From the NCBI GenBank assembly GCA_964458385.1, contig CAYWIS010000005.1, positions 1-64,000 on the forward strand: 64,000 bases of DNA. Direction: 5' to 3'. The stretch comes from JAHWKS01 sp964458385 (lineage in GTDB: Bacteria; Planctomycetota; Planctomycetia; Pirellulales; Pirellulaceae). Position numbers and translations under genes: made by a program. Each line of letters opens with the position of its first letter. Positions within the stretch are counted from its first letter, which is position 1. Below, piece by piece: positions 26,749-36,587 of this stretch. The notes beneath the pieces were generated by a model. The model was not told where the DNA came from. It saw nothing but the letters and a program-made list of their open reading frames with translations, and made no database searches.

Positions 26749-27195
26749 TTACGCGACGGCCGTAGGCCGAGCGATTGCCGCTTCGTTTCGCTTTTGGGCC
26801 GCTCGCTCCAGGGCTACCGCGATGTCGGTGCGGCGAACCGGTTTTACCAGAAAGTCGACAATGCAATTGTGCGGGACCGGTGGATCGAGTGCGCCCGGTT
26901 TCTGCGCTGATATGAAAATGGCTAGAATCGGCTGTTCGCGCGCCAATTCCGCGATCGCCTGCAGACCAGACATGCTCGGCATTCGAACGTCGGTGACCAC
27001 CAGTTCAGGACGCATCAACCGACATTGTTCGACAAGTTCTCTTCCATCGGCTGCGCGAGCAACAACGTGGCAGCCGAGAAAGGTCAGAACGCGGACGAGG
27101 TAGTCCAGTATCTCGGGTTCATCGTCAGCAACAGCAACCGTCCATACGGGTGGTTCGGTTGTCTGATTGCATTCGGACGCGTCATAAGTGTCCAT
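26749..27195 (-). CDS. Single-domain response regulator
   Basis: 148 residues, a receiver domain with no output domain. The acidic pocket is Asp24-Asp25-Glu26 (ADDEPE), the phospho-acceptor is Asp69 (VVTDVRMP), the switch residue is Ser96 (FISA) and the conserved Lys is 118 (LVKP). Such stand-alone receivers act by protein contact (CheY-like) or within phosphorelays. No histidine kinase lies nearby. All residues needed for phosphorylation are present. Confidence 0.92.
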   Translation of the reverse strand: MDTYDASECNQTTEPPVWTVAVADDEPEILDYLVRVLTFLGCHVVARAADGRELVEQCRLMRPELVVTDVRMPSMSGLQAIAELAREQPILAIFISAQKPGALDPPVPHNCIVDFLVKPVRRTDIAVALERAAQKRNEAAIARPTAVA

Positions 27196-27464
27196 AAATG
27201 GCGCCCCAAAGTATAAGGAAGAAGGGTTGCCCCCTTAACTAGTGCAATGATGACGCAACCGGCGCGCCACCGGCAGAGCAGCAAGCCAAGTTGACCGGCC
27301 TCTACCTCGATTTTGCCACAGTTTCCTTCCAAAACTTTGCACGACCTGAGGGATCTGGGACGACCGTGCCATGCCGGGAATCGATTATGCGTTGTAATGA
27401 GCGCGCACCGCCGCGCGCTATCCGTGCACGCATGGACAATACGCATCGTGCGTGAGTGCGGCGT

Positions 27465-27989
27465 CTAGGTGTTGTTACCCGCGAATTGAGATACTGCGGG
27501 AGAGCGCAAGTCAACAATTTCTACGTGCTGATTCGATGTCTCTAGAAGGGCGACGGTCGGCCGGCCGAATGTCCAGCCGCTCGTTTCTCCCGGATTAAGA
27601 TGCAATCGGCCTGCGTGGTCGCGTCCTACCACCGGTTTGTGGGTGTGACCATAGACGAAAATATCGAAATCTTCTTCAAGGCCCCGAATCTGGCGTTCCA
27701 TATGCGCTAGGAGAAACCGAGTGCCGTCGCCGGCAGTAAAACGCACAGGGGGTTCATTGAGTGAGCCGACAATGCTCATGCCAGCCAAAAGGCCCGTTTT
27801 GTTGCCCTCATTATCACCAAAACAACCTACAAACGGACAGCGAAGCTTGCGGAGCGGCGGAACAGCAAACGTGGATACCAAATCGCCAGCAAAAAGCACC
27901 AGTTCGCAGCGTGCGTCATTAAAACGCTGTACAGCCAAACGCAGGTGGTCTAGATGATCGTGCGAGTCGGCAAACACCCCCACAAGCAT
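27465..27989 (-). CDS. YfcE-type metallophosphoesterase
   Basis: 174 residues. Metal-binding motifs of the calcineurin-like fold are present: FADSHDH near the N-terminus, FAGDLV, CFGDNEGNK (the GNHD-equivalent, with Asp-Asn), LLAHM in place of the usual GH, and YGHTHKP. It belongs to the YfcE/MJ0936 group of small phosphodiesterases. The natural substrate is unknown. The ATG at 27989 has GGGAG 7 bp upstream and begins directly before the first motif; the longer frame would read into the terminator of the upstream gene. Confidence 0.87.
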   Translation of the reverse strand: MLVGVFADSHDHLDHLRLAVQRFNDARCELVLFAGDLVSTFAVPPLRKLRCPFVGCFGDNEGNKTGLLAGMSIVGSLNEPPVRFTAGDGTRFLLAHMERQIRGLEEDFDIFVYGHTHKPVVGRDHAGRLHLNPGETSGWTFGRPTVALLETSNQHVEIVDLRSPAVSQFAGNNT

Positions 27990-28011
27990 CGCTGGGCTCC
28001 CAAAAAGAAAT

Positions 28012-28037
28012 AGGCTGACGCGCTCTCGCGTCAGCCT
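28012..28037 (-). terminator. Rho-independent terminator of the VWA gene
   Basis: An 11-bp perfect stem (28012-28022 with 28027-28037) and a 4-nt loop, followed on the minus strand by a T-rich run (complement of 28001-28011). It lies between the VWA stop at 28073 and the start of the phosphoesterase gene. Confidence 0.85.
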
Positions 28038-28072
28038 GAATTCGTCCAAATGTCAACTTCAACTTTGCTGGT

Positions 28073-30082
28073 CTAAAGCTTCGGAACTGTCCGTTTGGGC
28101 TTCCGATCAAGTTTCCGCAAGGCGTCATTCTCTGGGGCAGGATTGCCATCTCCGCCCGCACCTGGCGGGGGCGGTGGCGGTGTGTATTCCTCCTTCCACC
28201 GCCAACCTATCGGGTTGTCGAGCTCCTTCTGCGCCAAGTAAGCCCACGGTGTCCCTGGGTGTTCGTTGACAACCCGCTGGAGATACTCGCGTGCTTTGCT
28301 CGCCGTTTTCTCCAGTTGGCTACCTACGCTAATCTCGTCCGCTGGTTCAATGATCCACGTATTGTTTTTCTCGTCCTTGAACTTCAAGCCGCGTTTGGCG
28401 GCGGCCAGCATAGCATTATAGGCTTCGGTGCGCGCCTTGGCCGCCAAGACCCGTCCCATTGCAAGATCGAAACCCGCTTGCCAGCGAGCCACGGTTTCTT
28501 TGGGGCGATCTGGTTCCCCCAACCGCAACGTCTCGTATAGCATGTTGAGCTGCGGTTCGAGTTTGGCTGCTTGTTTCTGAGCTTCCGAGAGGGCGTTTAC
28601 AAATGCAGCCTCGTCAGTCTTGGGAAAGCGGGTTTGAGGGGCCTCTAGTTGGCTTACCCACGATAGATTCGCCGCCTTGATCAATGCTTCGCGGGCCTTA
28701 TTGGCGCGAACTCTTCGCAGATACTCCTCAGGCGAAACATAATCGGGCCGGTACTTACGCATGATGCTCGGATCGAAGAACCGGCTGATATGGGCCGAGA
28801 AGGCTTCCACCTCGTTCCGCGAAACTTCGCGGTTTACGTTACGATTGGGATGGACGGCGAAGTAAATGCCGCCGGTTTCATAACACAAACGGGTCAGTGC
28901 ATACGGGCCAAAGCCTGAATCGATTGCCTCATCAGATCCACCCCATTGCGACCCGGCAAAGTTGAGCTTGATAACCTCCGGCAAATACGACTCCGGCCCC
29001 TGTGTGACCCGACCCCATTGGGGCGTTTGGTCAAACTCGGGATTCGGGTCGACCCATTTCATGAGCGTTTCGTCGCGGCCAAACGGCGCCGGCACGCCGA
29101 TCACATAAACAGGAATCGCATAACGGCGGCATTCTTTGATCGTTTGCTCCATGCCATGAACATCGTCGCCGACTTCGTCGGTGATGACGACAATCATCAC
29201 GTTTCGCTCGGGCGCTTTTCGATGCTCGTCGACGTAGCGGAACGATTTATACTCGGTCACGGCGCGGTAAACCGCTTCAAACACCTTCTCGGTACCGCTA
29301 TCGTCCAGCGGCATCTCGGCCACGGCCTTTTTGATTTCTTCGAGGTCCGCCGTGGGTTTTTTCGTCATCAAGGTGACCGAACTGCCAAAGCCGACAATCG
29401 AGGTGAGCAGCGGCTTATCTTCGTGCTTCTTAAACGCTTCGTTGCCGGCCGCTTCAATGAGGCCCAGTTCCTCGTAAATCCGGTCAAAGCGGTTGTGAAT
29501 TGCCTTACGTTGGGGGATCAGGCTTTCAGTTTGGTCGAATAGCCAAACGACCAGCGTTTTTCGCTCTTCAAGAGATAAAAGTATCTCATGGGTAATGCGG
29601 TCAATGGCGCCCACCGCGCCGGTAGCGCCTTGACCAACAAAGCCCTTCACACGAAGGTTTTGGTCAAATTGAGGCCCGGTCGCAACTTCGATCGTATTGT
29701 TGATCTCAATTGTTGCGACCTCGGTAGGTTGCACATTATCTAGTGGATTGGGGACATCCGAAATTTCATCAATAACTTGCGCTAGGGCTTCGGCCATCTC
29801 AACCCCACCCACGCTATTGGCTCCAACTTCTTCCGACGGCTGCTCGTTAAAATAGACCTCCTCTGGGAGTTCGATTTCCTCGATTTCCTCGTCGGGAATG
29901 GACGCCAACCGGATCGTGTTGTCCTCGGGAACGAACAACACCGGCATGAAGGTGACGACTATCAGCAATACGAAGTGAAACAGCATGCTGACAATCCAGG
30001 CGGGCGTATCACCATCAAACGGAGTTTCCTCCTCACCTGTATGGAGCTGCCACCACTCCCGCATGCGGTCGATCAGTTTCAC
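28073..30082 (-). CDS. Membrane-anchored von Willebrand factor A domain protein, GTG start
   Basis: 669 residues. A cytoplasmic N-terminus of ~28 residues is followed by one membrane segment (IVSMLFHFVLLIVVTFMPVLF). An acidic linker runs to ~residue 115. The VWA-like domain begins near VVWLFDQTESLIPQR, where D-x-T/S-x-S is replaced by DQTES, a variant metal-adhesion site, and includes IVVITDEVGDD. The C-terminal third is helical. The GTG at 30082 is favoured by an AAGGAGG Shine-Dalgarno 6 bp upstream (30089-30095). Such proteins occur in planctomycete envelopes; the ligand is unknown. Confidence 0.85.
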   Translation of the reverse strand: MKLIDRMREWWQLHTGEEETPFDGDTPAWIVSMLFHFVLLIVVTFMPVLFVPEDNTIRLASIPDEEIEEIELPEEVYFNEQPSEEVGANSVGGVEMAEALAQVIDEISDVPNPLDNVQPTEVATIEINNTIEVATGPQFDQNLRVKGFVGQGATGAVGAIDRITHEILLSLEERKTLVVWLFDQTESLIPQRKAIHNRFDRIYEELGLIEAAGNEAFKKHEDKPLLTSIVGFGSSVTLMTKKPTADLEEIKKAVAEMPLDDSGTEKVFEAVYRAVTEYKSFRYVDEHRKAPERNVMIVVITDEVGDDVHGMEQTIKECRRYAIPVYVIGVPAPFGRDETLMKWVDPNPEFDQTPQWGRVTQGPESYLPEVIKLNFAGSQWGGSDEAIDSGFGPYALTRLCYETGGIYFAVHPNRNVNREVSRNEVEAFSAHISRFFDPSIMRKYRPDYVSPEEYLRRVRANKAREALIKAANLSWVSQLEAPQTRFPKTDEAAFVNALSEAQKQAAKLEPQLNMLYETLRLGEPDRPKETVARWQAGFDLAMGRVLAAKARTEAYNAMLAAAKRGLKFKDEKNNTWIIEPADEISVGSQLEKTASKAREYLQRVVNEHPGTPWAYLAQKELDNPIGWRWKEEYTPPPPPPGAGGDGNPAPENDALRKLDRKPKRTVPKL

Positions 30083-30364
30083 AAATCGCCTCCTTCTTTG
30101 CCTTAATGCGTGACAAACGCCCTGCGATTGTGGAGCCCTAACCACCCTGGCGCGGTGTCGAAACTATTGTGGCCCAATTCCGACTTTCCCTCAACTCAAT
30201 TTCGTACGTAGAGGGAAAATTATTCCCGCTTTTCACCCGTCCAGGTACGCAGTTAAAACACCGACAAACGCCAAATGTACTCATAAAGCGTCAAAAAAAT
30301 GTCCTATGAATCCCCTCTATGTGTGGGGGTTGGGCCGGTTAGTTTAACTGGCTGTTTGTGCGGG

Positions 30365-31750
30365 CTATCGGAACTTGTGGATTGCGTTAACATGACGGAG
30401 GAGCGGGGTTACTCGCGCGCCTTCCGTGAGGGTGTTTTCTGGCGCCAGAATGACCATGTGATCTTGCGATAGCCCCTGGATGACCTCGACCCACTCGTCA
30501 TTCATAAGCCCGGTTTCGATCGGTGTCAGGCGAGCGATGCCGTCGTCAATACGATAGACCCGCCATCCCCCATCGGGAGAGCGGAAAATAGCTGACCTGG
30601 GAATGATCAACGCGTTCGAGCGAGTTTCTGTCGTAATCCGTACGCGTACCCGGTAACCGACACGAACGCCAAGTTGAAGAACGCGGTCCAGGGCGGAATC
30701 GCTAAAGCGAATGACGACGCGTACGCGTTGCTGTTCTACTCCGAGTGAGCTGCGTTTCGTAAACGCTTCGGGATGGATTCGATGCACCACCCCCCGCACT
30801 CCTTCGCCTTGTGCCGCTTCCAGAGCTGGACCATAGATTTCTACGTCATCTCCAGGGCGAATGCGCACGGCATCCTCGCTGAGAATTTCGGCTTCGACTT
30901 CCAGGTCCTCCAAACGGCCGATTTTTAGTAAGGCGGCGCCAGCGGCCAAAAACTGTTCGTTATCGACCAGACGCTCCAACACCACGCCATCAATGGGGCT
31001 CCGCATGACGCCCCGCTCCTGCCGCGTGATTGCCTGCCGGAGGCGAACGTCGGCTTCGGCTTTCTGTTTTTCGAGCACCGCACGCGAAAGATCTTTCCTC
31101 GCGATTTGCTGATTAATCATCGTCGGCAAGAGCGCCGTAGCGGCTTGGATTGACTCCATGGCCCGCCATATCAAGTCGGACTGCTGATAATCAACCTGCG
31201 CTTCCACCAGCGCGAACTCCGCGCGATCAACCTCTTCTTCGGTGGCGGCGTTGCGGGGGAGTAATCTCCGCAAGCGTCCGAGCAAGCTTTCGGCTAACTG
31301 CATCTTTTCCGAGGTTGCTGTTTTTCTCGTAGCGGCCGCCTGAACGGTATCGGCCATCGATTCGACAAAATGTTCGGCTTGGCGGCGGCTCGTCAGTTCG
31401 ACCGAGACGTCACTGTTCTCGGCAATTTGAGCTTGAAGACGCTCGACCGCAGCCTGGGCAATCGCAACCTCATTGGCAAGATCCTGGGGAACGATTTGCG
31501 CTACCGGCTCACCCTTTCGCACTGGATCGCCAGCCGACAGCGAAATAGGTTCAATTTGTCCTTCGAATGGCATCGAGATGACATACGTGCGCGGCAACGA
31601 GGTGACACCCTGTTCGTCGACGAACTCTTCGATTTCGCCCACCTGTACAACAGCGGCCTCAACGGGTTGGCCGCGTGCATTCAAGCGCCAAAGTGCGAGC
31701 CCCGTTACGGCGACCGCAACGATCATTCCCAAAGCGATCCAAAACCTCAT
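30365..31750 (-). CDS. HlyD/MacA-type periplasmic adaptor of an ABC efflux system
   Basis: 461 residues. An N-terminal membrane anchor (FWIALGMIVAVAVTGLALW) is followed by a first lipoyl half (YVISMPFEGQIEPISLSAGD), a long coiled-coil hairpin at ~75-225, the second lipoyl half (MRSPIDGVVLERLVDNEQFL) and beta-barrel domains (GDDVEIYGP). This is the order of membrane fusion proteins that connect an inner-membrane ABC transporter to the outer membrane. It follows the FtsX-type permease by 64 bp on the same strand. The ATG at 31750 has GGGAG 8 bp upstream; an upstream start at 31777 is possible. Confidence 0.88.
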   Translation of the reverse strand: MRFWIALGMIVAVAVTGLALWRLNARGQPVEAAVVQVGEIEEFVDEQGVTSLPRTYVISMPFEGQIEPISLSAGDPVRKGEPVAQIVPQDLANEVAIAQAAVERLQAQIAENSDVSVELTSRRQAEHFVESMADTVQAAATRKTATSEKMQLAESLLGRLRRLLPRNAATEEEVDRAEFALVEAQVDYQQSDLIWRAMESIQAATALLPTMINQQIARKDLSRAVLEKQKAEADVRLRQAITRQERGVMRSPIDGVVLERLVDNEQFLAAGAALLKIGRLEDLEVEAEILSEDAVRIRPGDDVEIYGPALEAAQGEGVRGVVHRIHPEAFTKRSSLGVEQQRVRVVIRFSDSALDRVLQLGVRVGYRVRVRITTETRSNALIIPRSAIFRSPDGGWRVYRIDDGIARLTPIETGLMNDEWVEVIQGLSQDHMVILAPENTLTEGARVTPLLRHVNAIHKFR

Positions 31751-31814
31751 GCTGGAACTCCCGCCGGACGCACTCAACTGAAGTCGTACTGAAAAGGGCG
31801 TTCGGTGACGTGTA

Positions 31815-34193
31815 CTATTCGCGCACTTTTAACGCTTCAAGATAATTCATTGTGTTGATTCGCCATTGAACAACACCATGCGCCATGAGGGCGAATACCA
31901 CAGCGCACACGAACGTTGTCGTCCAAACCCAGGGCGCCGTAACAACCGGCAAACGCACGAGATCGTTTTCGTAGGCGGTCGCCGTCAACCATGTCAGAAA
32001 GTATCCCGCGGGAAATCCGAGGATGACCCCAACGGTGTTAGTGACCATACTCTCGCGGAAGAACATGGCGCCGATGCTCCATTGGCTGTACCCCAGCGCG
32101 CGAAACGTAGCAACTTCTCTTTCCCGTTCCGCGAGGTTCACCATAGAAGCGTTGACGATGCTCCCAAAGAAAATCACCCCAGCGAACGTCACCAACACGC
32201 CAATAAAAACGAACTGGTTTTGGAGCAGCGTACGCGTAATGTTCTCAACGAGATCCCGGCGATTCGCTACAGCTTCGATTCCGGCAAGCTGCTTCAACTC
32301 ACGATGAAGGCGTCGCACCAGCGTCTCGCTTGGATGCGTCTGCAATTGAGCGCCCGTTATGGCGAACTCCTCTCCCAGCAGCCGGCTGAGATACCGTAGA
32401 TCGGCATAACTAGTCAGACCCATGTAGCTGTCGGCAATATGCGTCACCGGAGCCTCGAGGGTTCGCCGTTCTCCCTGCACAGGAGTGAAACGGACCCAAT
32501 CCCCTTCTTGAACGCGAAGAATATTGGCCAGGCGGCGCGTGAGCACCAGCCCCGCTTCTGGCAAAGGAATTTTTTGTCCCTTCGCATCGCGCGGAATGGT
32601 GAGTCGCGCATCGGGCAACAGGCCAAGGATAGCGTCTTTGCGGCGATACGGACCATTTTCGAAGGTGCAAGCGACCGACAAGAGCGGTTCCGCGAGATCA
32701 ACTCCCGGGAGTTGACGCACTTCGTCCCAGGCGTCCTGACCTTGGGGGTCTTTGAACGTCAAGTCCACGTCGCTACGAAGCGTACGATAGAACTGGAACT
32801 CGAGAAAATAATTCTGCGACTCCACCATCATAAAGCCGGTCACTAGCAGCCCAGATCCCATCATTGCGGCAAAGACAGCGGCCGCTGTTCGAATCCGGTG
32901 GCGTAAGATGCTGCGCATCGCGAGTCGCCACTTAGGACCGAGCATACTCCACAAGGCGGTAAAACGCTCCAGGAAGATCGCGCCGCCGCGTGGGGGCGGC
33001 TCAGGTCGCATTGCTTCAGCAGGTTGCAACTTCAGCATGGCGTAGGCGCCATGCATGCTGCCGGCAACGGAACACGCCAAACTGACGATCATTCCGACCA
33101 TAAAGACGGACCAGTGGAGTTCGCTCTGCAAGTCGGGAAATTCGAAGTACTGCCGATAGACTTCGGTCATGCCAGTCGCCGCCGCATAGCCAAGCACGGC
33201 GCCCAATACCCCGCCCGCAACTCCGACGCTTAGGCCGAATTTGAGGAAGTGCAGGAAAACCTGACCGTTCGTGTACCCTAACGCCTTGAGCGTGCCGATT
33301 GCGACTCGTTGTTGTCGTGTCAGCCGAGTGATCAGTACGTTGAGTACGAGCGCCGCGACAGCCAGGAAAATCGATGGAACGACCGCCGAAATGGCTCCAA
33401 GGCCATTGATCTCATTGGTAAGAAACTGATTGGAGGCTTGTAAACGCAAAGGCGTGGTGGCGAATACACCGTAGGAATCCAGTAGAGTTTCAGCCCGCCG
33501 CAGCGTCGCTTCGCTCTCAGATCCTAAGCCTGGTGCAAATCGGCCAACAACCTGATTTGCCGCTCCTTGGAAGTCGAACACTTCCTCCGCGAATGTTCGC
33601 TTTATATAGAAGACGCCGTAGTTTTTAGGGTCCGGCACCAACGAGCCGGGCCCGAGAAGGTACGCGAACTCGCTACTAATGGCCGTTCCAACCACAAATA
33701 GTTCTTGCCGCCGGTCATTGAGCAACAAATGAATCCACTGGCCAGGAAAGATATTGTGCGCACGGGCAAAGGCGTCATTGACGATGACCTCGTTCATGCG
33801 TTGGTCGGTAAAATAACCGCCTTGTCGCAGAAGGATATCGTTAAGCACCGGCGTTTGACGGTCTGGCAGCGAGATTACCTGGCCGTTAAGCACTTCTGGC
33901 GTGTCATCCAAATCGACAGTGGCCGGAAAGGTGATGCGCGTATGGAACTCGCCAATCCCGGGTTCGTCGCCCAGCAGTTCCAGTTCGGCAAGCGGCGCCT
34001 TCTTAACGTCGATCCAGAAGTCCGCCATACGGCACAGGCGATAGTAGCGAAGCTTCGCCTCGTTCAAGTTGTGATACGCCGACCGCATGGTGACGTAACA
34101 CATGACGCCCACCGCAATAATGCTGGTAATGGCCAGCAATAGGCCCTTGGAACGTCGCAAGTCGCGTAGAAGCTTGCGGTCGAGCGATCTCAC
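31815..34193 (-). CDS. FtsX-type ABC transporter permease with two FtsX domains, GTG start
   Basis: About 792 residues. The protein starts with a cytoplasmic stretch and one membrane span (GLLLAITSIIAVGVMCYVT), then a large periplasmic domain, three spans, a fourth before a second periplasmic domain, and three closing spans. The ~10-span, double-FtsX layout and length match YbbP-like permeases rather than MacB or LolC. GTG start at 34193 overlaps the ATPase stop (GTGA), with GAGGAGG 7 bp upstream. Together with the ATPase and the HlyD adaptor it forms a tripartite efflux system; the cargo is unknown. Confidence 0.85.
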   Translation of the reverse strand: MRSLDRKLLRDLRRSKGLLLAITSIIAVGVMCYVTMRSAYHNLNEAKLRYYRLCRMADFWIDVKKAPLAELELLGDEPGIGEFHTRITFPATVDLDDTPEVLNGQVISLPDRQTPVLNDILLRQGGYFTDQRMNEVIVNDAFARAHNIFPGQWIHLLLNDRRQELFVVGTAISSEFAYLLGPGSLVPDPKNYGVFYIKRTFAEEVFDFQGAANQVVGRFAPGLGSESEATLRRAETLLDSYGVFATTPLRLQASNQFLTNEINGLGAISAVVPSIFLAVAALVLNVLITRLTRQQRVAIGTLKALGYTNGQVFLHFLKFGLSVGVAGGVLGAVLGYAAATGMTEVYRQYFEFPDLQSELHWSVFMVGMIVSLACSVAGSMHGAYAMLKLQPAEAMRPEPPPRGGAIFLERFTALWSMLGPKWRLAMRSILRHRIRTAAAVFAAMMGSGLLVTGFMMVESQNYFLEFQFYRTLRSDVDLTFKDPQGQDAWDEVRQLPGVDLAEPLLSVACTFENGPYRRKDAILGLLPDARLTIPRDAKGQKIPLPEAGLVLTRRLANILRVQEGDWVRFTPVQGERRTLEAPVTHIADSYMGLTSYADLRYLSRLLGEEFAITGAQLQTHPSETLVRRLHRELKQLAGIEAVANRRDLVENITRTLLQNQFVFIGVLVTFAGVIFFGSIVNASMVNLAEREREVATFRALGYSQWSIGAMFFRESMVTNTVGVILGFPAGYFLTWLTATAYENDLVRLPVVTAPWVWTTTFVCAVVFALMAHGVVQWRINTMNYLEALKVRE

Positions 34194-34922
34194 CACACCA
34201 CCTCCTCGGGCGCTACGGGATGCGGGTTCTCGGTAAGCTCNNNNNNNNNNAAGGTGCACAATTCGATCGGCTACTTCGGCCAGCGCCGCGTTATGGGTGA
34301 TGACAACCACCGTCTTTCCCAGCTGACGGTTTAAATCAACCAGTAGTCTAAGTACGCGCTTGCCCGTTTCGAAGTCGAGCGCTCCGGTAGGTTCATCGCA
34401 AAGCAAGAGGCTAGGATTCTTAGCGACCGCGCGTGCAATTGACACACGCTGCTGTTCTCCCCCAGAGAGTTGGGAAGGAAAATGGTGGGCGCGGTCTTCA
34501 AGCCCCACAAGACGCAAGACCTCATCCACATCGAGCGGGTTCGCCGCAATTTCGGTGGAGACCAAAATGTTCTCCCTCGCCGTGAGGTTAGGCACGAGGT
34601 TATAGAACTGAAAGACGAACCCAACTTCCTCTCGGCGATAGCGCGTTAACTCGCGATTGCTAGCGTGCGTCAAATCGCGACCGCAATAGATTACTGAGCC
34701 TTTCGTTGGCCGATCCATGCCTCCCATGATATTCAAGATGGTCGTTTTACCCGAACCACTCGGGCCCACCATGGCCAGGAATTCGCCGCGACGAACATCA
34801 AGAGTGATGTTCTTAAGCACTACCACGGAAACTTCCCCCATAGAGAACGTGCGTCCCACGTCGATGAGGCGCAGCAACGCTTCGTCGGGCTGGCTGGCGT
34901 CCCGGGGTATGTCAGAGGGCAT
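34190..34922 (-). CDS. ABC transporter ATP-binding protein, interrupted by an assembly gap
   Basis: A LolD/MacB/YbbA-class ATPase with Walker A GPSGSGKTT, Q-loop FVFQFYNLVPNLT, signature LSGGEQQRVSIARA, Walker B LLLCDEPTGALD and switch His in VITHN. The 10-N gap falls near the C-terminus after DRIVHL. Beyond it, a different frame reads ENPHPVAPEEVVW and stop, a typical end for this class, so the true gap length is not the drawn 10 bases in that frame. The start is uncertain: ATG at 34922 or TTG at 34955. It leads the ATPase-permease-adaptor operon. Confidence 0.85.
34241..34250. other. Assembly gap (10 N)
   Basis: Ten N bases inside the 3' part of the ABC ATPase gene. The gap lets an artificial 1046-residue frame join the ATPase to the permease. 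Confidence 0.98.
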
Positions 34923-35057
34923 GAGGCGGCGTACTAAATCCGGCAAATTGCGCAAGAGCGTATTTCTACTATTTTAGCAGGAAATGATCTTGGCCAAATG
35001 TTGCCTCGCGACGATAATTCGGGGCATTTGCTTTCTTCTGCGTCACGGATGACGTTT

Positions 35058-36587
35058 ATGAGTTCGCATCACGACTTGCTTCACGTAATCGACCGACTCG
35101 GCCGGCCGCGCATCTTGGTTCTTGGCGATTTGATCCTCGACCGGTACACCCGGGGAGACGCCGAACGAATCAGCCCCGAAGCGCCGGTGATTGTGCTCTG
35201 TGCAGGCGAGCGCGACGAACGACTCGGCGGCGCGGCCAATGTGGCGAACATGCTACGCGAGCTAGAGGCAGAAGTGATTTGCGGCGGAGTGGTTGGCGCT
35301 GACGAGGCGGGAATGGCGCTCCGCCACATGCTCGAAGCTCGTGCCATTGATACAACGCTCGTAGTGGTTGACGAATCTCGACCGACAACCGTTAAAGAAC
35401 GGTTTATAGGTTTGGCTTCTACGCGGCACCCGAGCCAAATCTTGCGCGTCGACCGCGAATCGACCGAACAGCTTTCCGCGTCGCTTGAGAAGCAAGTCAT
35501 CGACCGTTTAGCCCAACAAGTGGAAGCTTGCGATGCGGTCTTGATTTCCGACTACGCCAAAGGGTTTTGTACGCCTGGCCTATTAAAGGCGACCATTGCC
35601 GAGGCACGCCGCCACAACGTGCCGGTGTTAGTTGATCCTGTTCGCCTGGGCGGTTACGAACGGTATCGCGGCGCAACGTTACTCAAGCCCAATCGTCGGG
35701 AAGCGGAGCAGGCCGCCGGAGAAAAAATCCTTTCTCCTCATGATGCCTTGCGCGTAGGTCGGCGGTTGTGTGAGGAACTCGACTTCGCTATGGCGGTGAT
35801 CACGCTCGACCGTGATGGCATGGCGCTCGCGCCTCGCGACGGCGAAGGGTGCGTGTTTCCCACCTACGCCCGCGCGGTGTACGATATTACCGGCGCGGGC
35901 GACATGGTTTTGGCAATGCTTGGCGTGTGCATGGCGGACCAAGTGGCGCCTGCTCATGCGGTGCGCCTCGCCAATGTGGCGGCCGGGTTGGAGGTTGAAC
36001 GCCAAGGGGTGGCGGTCATTTCTCGCGAGGAGATTCGCCGAGAACTCGTATTGGCGGCGACCTCCGGCGAACGAAAGATCATTTCGCAATGCGAAGCGGC
36101 GGCGTTCGCCGAACAGTATCGGAGACAGGGCCGTAAGGTTGTTTTCACCAACGGTTGCTTCGATCTATTACATGTGGGGCACGTCACGTGCTTGACGGAG
36201 GCGGCGGCCATGGGCGACGTGCTCATCGTCGCGGTAAATAGTGATGCCAGCGTTCGGCGACTCAAAGGCCAGGGGCGCCCCGTCATTGGCGAGAACGAAC
36301 GCGCGGCAATGTTGGCGGCGCTCGGCTGTGTGGATCACGTGGTCATCTTTACCGAGGACACCCCTTGCCGTTTGTTGGAGGAGATTCGCCCCGATGTTCT
36401 AGTAAAAGGCGGCGCAACGGATCCTGCTGATATTACAGGCCGCGATATTGTAATGCGTTACGGTGGTGAGGTGCGCAGCACCAGCGTCGTCGACGGGTTT
36501 TCAACGAGCCGAATTCTTGATTCACTCGCTCGTCGCCGCCAGGACGACGGACCTGTCATTTTGCCATTCCAGCGACGCGTCGCGTAA
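35058..36587 (+). CDS. hldE: Bifunctional heptose-7-phosphate kinase / heptose-1-phosphate adenylyltransferase
   Basis: 509 residues. The N-terminal ribokinase-like (PfkB) domain has VLGDLILDRYTRGD, LGGAANVANML and the DITGAGDMVLA signature with the catalytic Asp. The C-terminal nucleotidyltransferase domain has FTNGCFDLLHVGHV (the HxGH motif) and VNSDASVRRLKGQGRP. HldE makes ADP-heptose for the inner core of lipopolysaccharide, so this organism probably builds an LPS-type outer leaflet. The start is not certain: ATGs at 35058, 35049 and 34998 are in frame without strong Shine-Dalgarno sequences; 35058 gives closest to family length (~477). Divergent from the ABC operon. Confidence 0.94.
   Translation: MSSHHDLLHVIDRLGRPRILVLGDLILDRYTRGDAERISPEAPVIVLCAGERDERLGGAANVANMLRELEAEVICGGVVGADEAGMALRHMLEARAIDTTLVVVDESRPTTVKERFIGLASTRHPSQILRVDRESTEQLSASLEKQVIDRLAQQVEACDAVLISDYAKGFCTPGLLKATIAEARRHNVPVLVDPVRLGGYERYRGATLLKPNRREAEQAAGEKILSPHDALRVGRRLCEELDFAMAVITLDRDGMALAPRDGEGCVFPTYARAVYDITGAGDMVLAMLGVCMADQVAPAHAVRLANVAAGLEVERQGVAVISREEIRRELVLAATSGERKIISQCEAAAFAEQYRRQGRKVVFTNGCFDLLHVGHVTCLTEAAAMGDVLIVAVNSDASVRRLKGQGRPVIGENERAAMLAALGCVDHVVIFTEDTPCRLLEEIRPDVLVKGGATDPADITGRDIVMRYGGEVRSTSVVDGFSTSRILDSLARRRQDDGPVILPFQRRVA

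Noticed and set aside
28946..29542. 198-residue frame opposite the VWA gene
   Set aside because: Lies wholly antisense to a well-supported gene and has no family resemblance.
31815..34955. Single 1046-residue ABC ATPase-permease fusion
   Set aside because: An artefact of the 10-N gap; the ATPase C-terminus and stop are found in another frame just before the permease start.
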